From positions 1 to 44,567 of the forward strand of contig JAAZAD010000595.1 in NCBI GenBank assembly GCA_012514505.1: a DNA stretch of 44,567 bases. Direction: 5' to 3'. Below are positions 41,487-44,567 of this stretch, in pieces. The notes under the pieces were generated by a model, which worked only from the letters and a program-made list of their open reading frames with translations, made no database searches and had not been told where the DNA came from. The position numbers and the translations under genes are program-made. Source of the DNA: Rhodococcus sp. (in: high G+C Gram-positive bacteria). GTDB taxonomy: Bacteria; Actinomycetota; Actinomycetes; Mycobacteriales; Mycobacteriaceae. Position 1 is the stretch's first letter; each line of letters opens with the position of its first letter.

Positions 41487-42039
41487 AGGACCGGCCCAGT
41501 CCTTCTTGCGCCTCGATGTCGTCCTCGTCGAGGTCCTCGTCGCGATCGAATCGGCCATTCTCCTCGGGGAAGGCGAACCTGCGTAGTGACCAGAATCGGA
41601 AGACCATCTGCAGCAGGTTGCCGATGATGTAGTTGAGGACGAAGTCGACCACGAGAAGCGCACGGAGACTGTCCACGTTCTCACGGATCTCGAAGATGTT
41701 GTTGGCGACCCACAGTGGCGCTGCGGCGATCAGCACTCCGATGCCGCTGATGGTGAAGAAGAGGAGCGCTTCGTGGTGACGTTCTCGACCGCCACGGTTC
41801 TTGAATGCCCATTCGCGGTTGAGGATGTAGCTCAGCACGGTGGCAAGTAGACCGGACAGGACTTTTGCCACGGTCGGCTTCTGTTCGAGAATCGTGAGGC
41901 TCAGCGAGTAGAAGATCGCGAGGTCGAAGATCATGGTCGTTCCGCCCACGATCGCGAACTTGATCAGCTCGTGGTGGCGCAGCGCGAGGGAGCGGAAGGG
42001 TTGGGGTATGCGGGAAACCACCCCGTCGACGAATGCCAC
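41485..42039 (-). CDS. GtrA family membrane protein
   Basis: A 184-residue protein from the GTG at 42039, with four membrane helices at about 26-50, 57-75, 91-112 and 127-148. KFAIVGGTTMIFDLAIFYSL and SYILNREWAFKNR are the GtrA signatures. GtrA proteins are thought to move undecaprenyl- or decaprenyl-linked sugars across the membrane for cell-wall glycan modification. The cytosolic C-terminus is strongly acidic (RDEDLDEDDIEAQEG). A longer frame from 42078 is possible; 42039 is preferred because the protein then starts MAFVDGVVSRIPQPFRSL, with TAAGCT 8 bases upstream. It is divergent from purK, as in mycobacteria. Confidence 0.88.
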   Translation of the reverse strand: MAFVDGVVSRIPQPFRSLALRHHELIKFAIVGGTTMIFDLAIFYSLSLTILEQKPTVAKVLSGLLATVLSYILNREWAFKNRGGRERHHEALLFFTISGIGVLIAAAPLWVANNIFEIRENVDSLRALLVVDFVLNYIIGNLLQMVFRFWSLRRFAFPEENGRFDRDEDLDEDDIEAQEGLGRS

Positions 42040-42047
42040 GACTCCTG

Positions 42048-42083
42048 AGCTTACGAAAGAATCCCCGATAATCACCAATTGGT
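42048..42083 (-). promoter_or_regulatory. gtrA promoter element and palindrome ACCAATTGGT
   Basis: On the minus strand TAAGCT (42053-42048) is 8 bases before GTG 42039, the same geometry as accD5. A perfect 10-bp palindrome ACCAATTGGT lies at 42074-42083 in the gtrA/purK intergenic region and could be an operator. Confidence 0.35.
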
Positions 42084-42199
42084 CACGAGATCATCAGCAA
42101 AATCACAGAGTGAGGACCGCCGATGACGGGCCCCTGAACATGCCGTCGGGTGACCCTCCCGGCCAGCGCACCAGCGGTGACGTGACAACATGGTCTGTT

Positions 42200-43474
42200 G
42201 TGACCGGCAATATTGACTCCGCATCGACCTCCCCCGACGCACGGCCCTCGAGCCCACGATCGCTCGTGTCCGGGCAACCTGTCGTGACCATGATCGGCGG
42301 CGGCCAGTTGGCGCGCATGACGCATCAGGCCGCGATCGCGCTCGGCCAGACCCTCCGTGTGCTCTCCGGCGGTCCGGACGAACCTGCTGCGCAGGTGAGC
42401 CCGGACGTCGTCCTCGGCTCCCACACCGATCTCGACGCATTGCGCCGGGCAGCGGAAGGGTCGCACGCGTTGACGTTCGATCACGAGCACGTACCCACGG
42501 AGCACCTCGACATTCTCGTCGCAGAAGGTGTCAACGTGCAGCCGCCGCCGCAGGCGTTGATCTATGCGCAGGACAAATTGGAGATGCGTCACAAGTTGCG
42601 TGCACTCGGCGCACCGGTGCCCGCCTTCGCCGAGGTGACGTGGGCGGAAGACGTCGCGAAGTTCGGCAACGAACACGGTTGGCCCGTCGTGATCAAGGCT
42701 GTGCGCGGCGGATACGACGGCCGCGGTGTGTGGATCGTCGACGACGCCGACGAGGCCGAACCGATCGTGGCGAAGCAGCTCGATGCCGGCGCCACCCTGA
42801 TGGTGGAGCAGAAGGTCGAGATGCGCCGCGAGCTGTCCGCGATGGTCGCGCGGTCACCGTTCGGACAGGGTGCGACGTGGCCCGTCGTGGAGACCGTGCA
42901 GCGCAACGGGCAGTGTGCGGTCGTGCTGGCTCCTGCTCCCGATCTCTCGGACGAACTGGCAGCGGAGGCAGAAGGTCTCGCGCTGCGGATCGCATCCGAA
43001 CTGGGTGTCGTCGGGTCGATGGCCGTCGAACTGTTCGAAACCGTGGAAGGTGCGCTCGTGGTCAACGAGCTGGCGATGCGTCCGCACAATTCCGGACACT
43101 GGACCATGGACGGAGCACGGACGTCGCAGTTCGAGCAGCACCTGCGCGCCGTGCTGGACTACCCGCTGGGTGACACGTCGGCAACGGCGCCCGTCACGGT
43201 CATGGGGAACGTGCTCGGCGCACCCGAGGCCCCGCAGATGAGCATGGACGAGCGGGTGCATCACCTGATGGCGCGGATGCCGGATGCGAAGATTCACCTG
43301 TACGGCAAGGGTGAGCGTAAAGACCGCAAGATCGGCCACGTCAACATCGTCGGCGGACCGGGTTCGATCGACGACGCCGAGTACGTGGCCGCGGTACGTG
43401 AGCGTGCCGAACGTGCGGCACATTGGCTTTCCCACGCAGAGTGGACCGACGGATGGGACGAACACGGTGAGTGA
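42200..43474 (+). CDS. purK: N5-carboxyaminoimidazole ribonucleotide synthase
   Basis: A 424-residue ATP-grasp enzyme. The N-terminal [10 protein letters not shown] is the family hallmark, [10 protein letters not shown] follows, then the ATP-grasp segments [16 protein letters not shown] and [14 protein letters not shown], and the C-terminal [18 protein letters not shown]. It converts AIR, bicarbonate and ATP to N5-CAIR, the substrate of PurE. The start is uncertain: GTG 42200 gives a length near that of the mycobacterial enzyme (about 429). Alternatives are GTG 42182, ATG 42139 and GTG 42268. No ribosome binding site distinguishes them. Its stop overlaps purE by 8 bp. Confidence 0.93.
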   Translation: MTGNIDSASTSPDARPSSPRSLVSGQPVVTMIGGGQLARMTHQAAIALGQTLRVLSGGPDEPAAQVSPDVVLGSHTDLDALRRAAEGSHALTFDHEHVPTEHLDILVAEGVNVQPPPQALIYAQDKLEMRHKLRALGAPVPAFAEVTWAEDVAKFGNEHGWPVVIKAVRGGYDGRGVWIVDDADEAEPIVAKQLDAGATLMVEQKVEMRRELSAMVARSPFGQGATWPVVETVQRNGQCAVVLAPAPDLSDELAAEAEGLALRIASELGVVGSMAVELFETVEGALVVNELAMRPHNSGHWTMDGARTSQFEQHLRAVLDYPLGDTSATAPVTVMGNVLGAPEAPQMSMDERVHHLMARMPDAKIHLYGKGERKDRKIGHVNIVGGPGSIDDAEYVAAVRERAERAAHWLSHAEWTDGWDEHGE

Positions 43475-43976
43475 ACAGCAGGGCGCACAGGTCGGTCTCA
43501 TCATGGGCAGTGATTCCGACTGGCCCACGATGGAGGCCGCGGCAGAGGCATTGGCCGAGTTCGGGGTGCGGTTCGAGGTCGGAGTCGTCTCGGCCCACCG
43601 GACTCCGCAGCGCATGCTCGACTACGCGAAGGATGCGGCCGGTCGCGGTGTGCAGGTCATCATCGCGGGTGCCGGTGGAGCTGCGCATCTTCCGGGCATG
43701 GTGGCCTCGGCGACCCCGCTGCCGGTGATCGGCGTTCCGGTTCCGCTGAAGTACCTCGACGGCATGGATTCGCTGCTGTCGATCGTGCAGATGCCGGCGG
43801 GCGTGCCCGTCGCCACGGTTTCCATCGGCGGTGCGCGCAACGCAGGTCTGCTCGCCGTACGCATCCTCGGCGCCGCCGATCCCGAACTACAAAAGCGGAT
43901 GTCTGCCTTCCAGGACGGACTCGAGCAGATGGTGCTCGACAAGGACAAAGCGCTGCGCGACAAGCTATTGGGCTGA
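43467..43976 (+). CDS. purE: N5-carboxyaminoimidazole ribonucleotide mutase
   Basis: The 169-residue class I PurE has [13 protein letters not shown] (N-terminal phosphate-binding loop), [11 protein letters not shown] with the catalytic His, [14 protein letters not shown], and PVIGVPV. It converts N5-CAIR to CAIR in purine synthesis. The GTG at 43467 lies within the last codons of purK (8-bp overlap), so the two consecutive enzymes are translationally coupled. After its stop is palindromic repeat copy B, which separates it from the convergent MerR/GyrI gene. Confidence 0.95.
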   Translation: MSEQQGAQVGLIMGSDSDWPTMEAAAEALAEFGVRFEVGVVSAHRTPQRMLDYAKDAAGRGVQVIIAGAGGAAHLPGMVASATPLPVIGVPVPLKYLDGMDSLLSIVQMPAGVPVATVSIGGARNAGLLAVRILGAADPELQKRMSAFQDGLEQMVLDKDKALRDKLLG

Positions 43977-43981
43977 CGCCT

Positions 43982-44023
43982 TGTGAGTGGCCGGCGACCC
44001 TCTGGACTCGCTAACCACTCACA
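43982..44023. repeat. Palindromic repeat copy B, probable bidirectional terminator
   Basis: TGTGAGTGG (43982-43990) pairs with CCACTCACA (44015-44023). A weaker inner stem and a TCTG loop (44001-44004), followed by GACTC, match copy A at 13658-13703. From GTGAGTG onward 33 of 43 bases agree with copy A. The right arm supplies CTG TGA, the last Leu codon and stop of the minus-strand gene (stop 44019-44021). The purE stop lies just before the left arm. Confidence 0.7.
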
Positions 44024-44567
44024 GGCGCAGCCTGATGAGTACCTCCGTGCGTAGTTCCTGTGCCGACTCCTGATCGGGTTCGGACAGATACCGTTCCCGT
44101 ATCGGGCCGGTCACCGGTGCACCCATGTTCGAAAGTTCTTCGAAGAGTGCGTGATACGCGAGGGGGAGCAGGGTGAACGGGCCGGTGTGCACGACCCCCA
44201 CGAAGTCGCCGCCGGGTAGCTCGAATCTGCCGGACTCCGACGGGACGTTGACGTCGAAGTCGAACTCTCCCTCGAGCTGCACCGGATAGCGTCCTGTCAC
44301 GGGCGCGCTCGACTCCCCAGCCTCGCGGATGAGCTGCTCGATCACGGGGGGCACCACGTCGTCGAGTGTTTCCGCGGTCGCCGTCCCGTGGAGTCGGTGC
44401 ACGGGGGCCGTCTCCACCGTGGTGTGGAACGTTTCGTACTTGCCGGGATCATCCGTCGCCAACTGGCTCGCCAGCGCGAGTGCGGTCTGCGCCCGCTGAG
44501 CCTGAGCCCGTAGCCGGGTGAGTTCGGCGTCCACCAGAGCAGGAAGTTGTTGACGGTCGGCGAGGGC
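44019..44567 (-). CDS. MerR/GyrI-type regulator, C-terminal part (partial)
   Basis: The frame runs off the window end: eleven codons upstream of the first internal GTG (44534) read ALADRQQLPAL in frame, so the gene is longer. The visible 182 residues start with a helical segment LADRQQLPALVDAELTRLRAQAQRAQ, like the dimerisation coil of MerR proteins. They continue with a GyrI-like effector-binding domain (ETAPVHRLHGTATAET, GDFVGVVHTGPFTLLPLAYHALFEEL, GPIRERYLSEPD). By analogy with BmrR-type proteins it would have an N-terminal winged helix outside the window and respond to a small molecule. This could not be checked here. Its stop is in palindrome copy B. Confidence 0.7.
   Translation of the reverse strand, partial: ALADRQQLPALVDAELTRLRAQAQRAQTALALASQLATDDPGKYETFHTTVETAPVHRLHGTATAETLDDVVPPVIEQLIREAGESSAPVTGRYPVQLEGEFDFDVNVPSESGRFELPGGDFVGVVHTGPFTLLPLAYHALFEELSNMGAPVTGPIRERYLSEPDQESAQELRTEVLIRLRL

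Noticed and set aside
41933..42199. N-terminal extension of purK through the gtrA/purK intergenic region
   Set aside because: It would run through the gtrA start and promoter, and the extra residues have no family similarity. Some uncertainty in the start remains between 42139 and 42268.
1..44567. CRISPR arrays, insertion sequences, tRNA and rRNA genes
   Set aside because: I looked for direct repeats with spacers, transposase motifs and cloverleaf or rRNA-like sequence on both strands and saw none. A tool-based scan was not possible here.

Overview
The window is high-GC actinobacterial DNA. It most likely comes from a Rhodococcus or a close mycolic-acid-containing relative (Corynebacteriales). 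The gene order from upp through purE follows, with insertions, the Mycobacterium tuberculosis block that runs from upp/pmmB/deoD/amiB1/amiA1/lpdA/glpD2 through lhr, pcd/lrpA/lat, accA3/sseA, maf/accE5/accD5/birA to purK/purE. This match is from memory of that genome, not from a search. The sigF/rsbW segment that lies near accA3 in M. tuberculosis is absent here. No rRNA, tRNA, CRISPR array, insertion sequence or phage integration was seen. No gene-free stretch exceeds 300 bases; the largest, about 260 bases at 33249-33509, holds divergent promoters.

Layout. Bases 1-4100: the 3' end of upp, a DUF2797 gene, then pmmB and deoD on the minus strand (nucleoside and pentose-phosphate salvage) and a divergent enoyl-CoA isomerase/hydratase. 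Bases 4113-7412: an overlapping tandem pair of M20 amidohydrolases, a small secreted protein and a gamma-glutamylcyclotransferase-fold protein. Bases 7637-10411: lpdA and a class I aminotransferase preceded by a structured leader. Bases 10384-13664: divergent glpK/glpD for glycerol. Bases 13697-16053: a DUF2236 oxygenase, a divergent TetR regulator and a DUF1353 membrane protein. Bases 16061-21002: the large helicase lhr and a DUF732 secreted protein. Bases 21142-26487: an acyl-CoA-dehydrogenase-like gene, pcd, lrpA, lat and a PtpB-like phosphatase, which together form the lysine to 2-aminoadipate module. Bases 26471-30212: a shortened GNAT protein, accA3, a SufE-like gene and sseA. Bases 30298-35285: an apparent accessory island of two PapA-type acyltransferases and a divergent MFS exporter. 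Bases 35208-38829: maf, accE5, accD5 and the divergent birA. Bases 38882-41450: a PH-domain membrane protein and a two-component system. Bases 41485-44567: GtrA, purK, purE and a truncated MerR/GyrI-type gene.

How the genes connect. AccA3, AccD5 and AccE5 are the biotin-dependent acyl-CoA carboxylase subunits and BirA is the ligase that biotinylates AccA3. The PapA pair and the exporter could use acyl-CoA products to build and export an acylated glycolipid. Lat and Pcd convert lysine to 2-aminoadipate under LrpA. PurK and PurE act consecutively in purine synthesis.

Unusual signals. (1) A 40-46 bp palindrome with loop TCTG occurs twice between convergent genes and supplies the terminal Leu codon plus stop (CTG TGA) for three of the four flanking genes. 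(2) Nine genes have a TANNNT hexamer exactly 6 or 7 bases before the start codon, which marks leaderless transcripts. (3) The leader of the aminotransferase gene can fold so that its ribosome binding site is paired, with a competing alternative pairing. (4) The PapA pair has altered HHxxxDG motifs.
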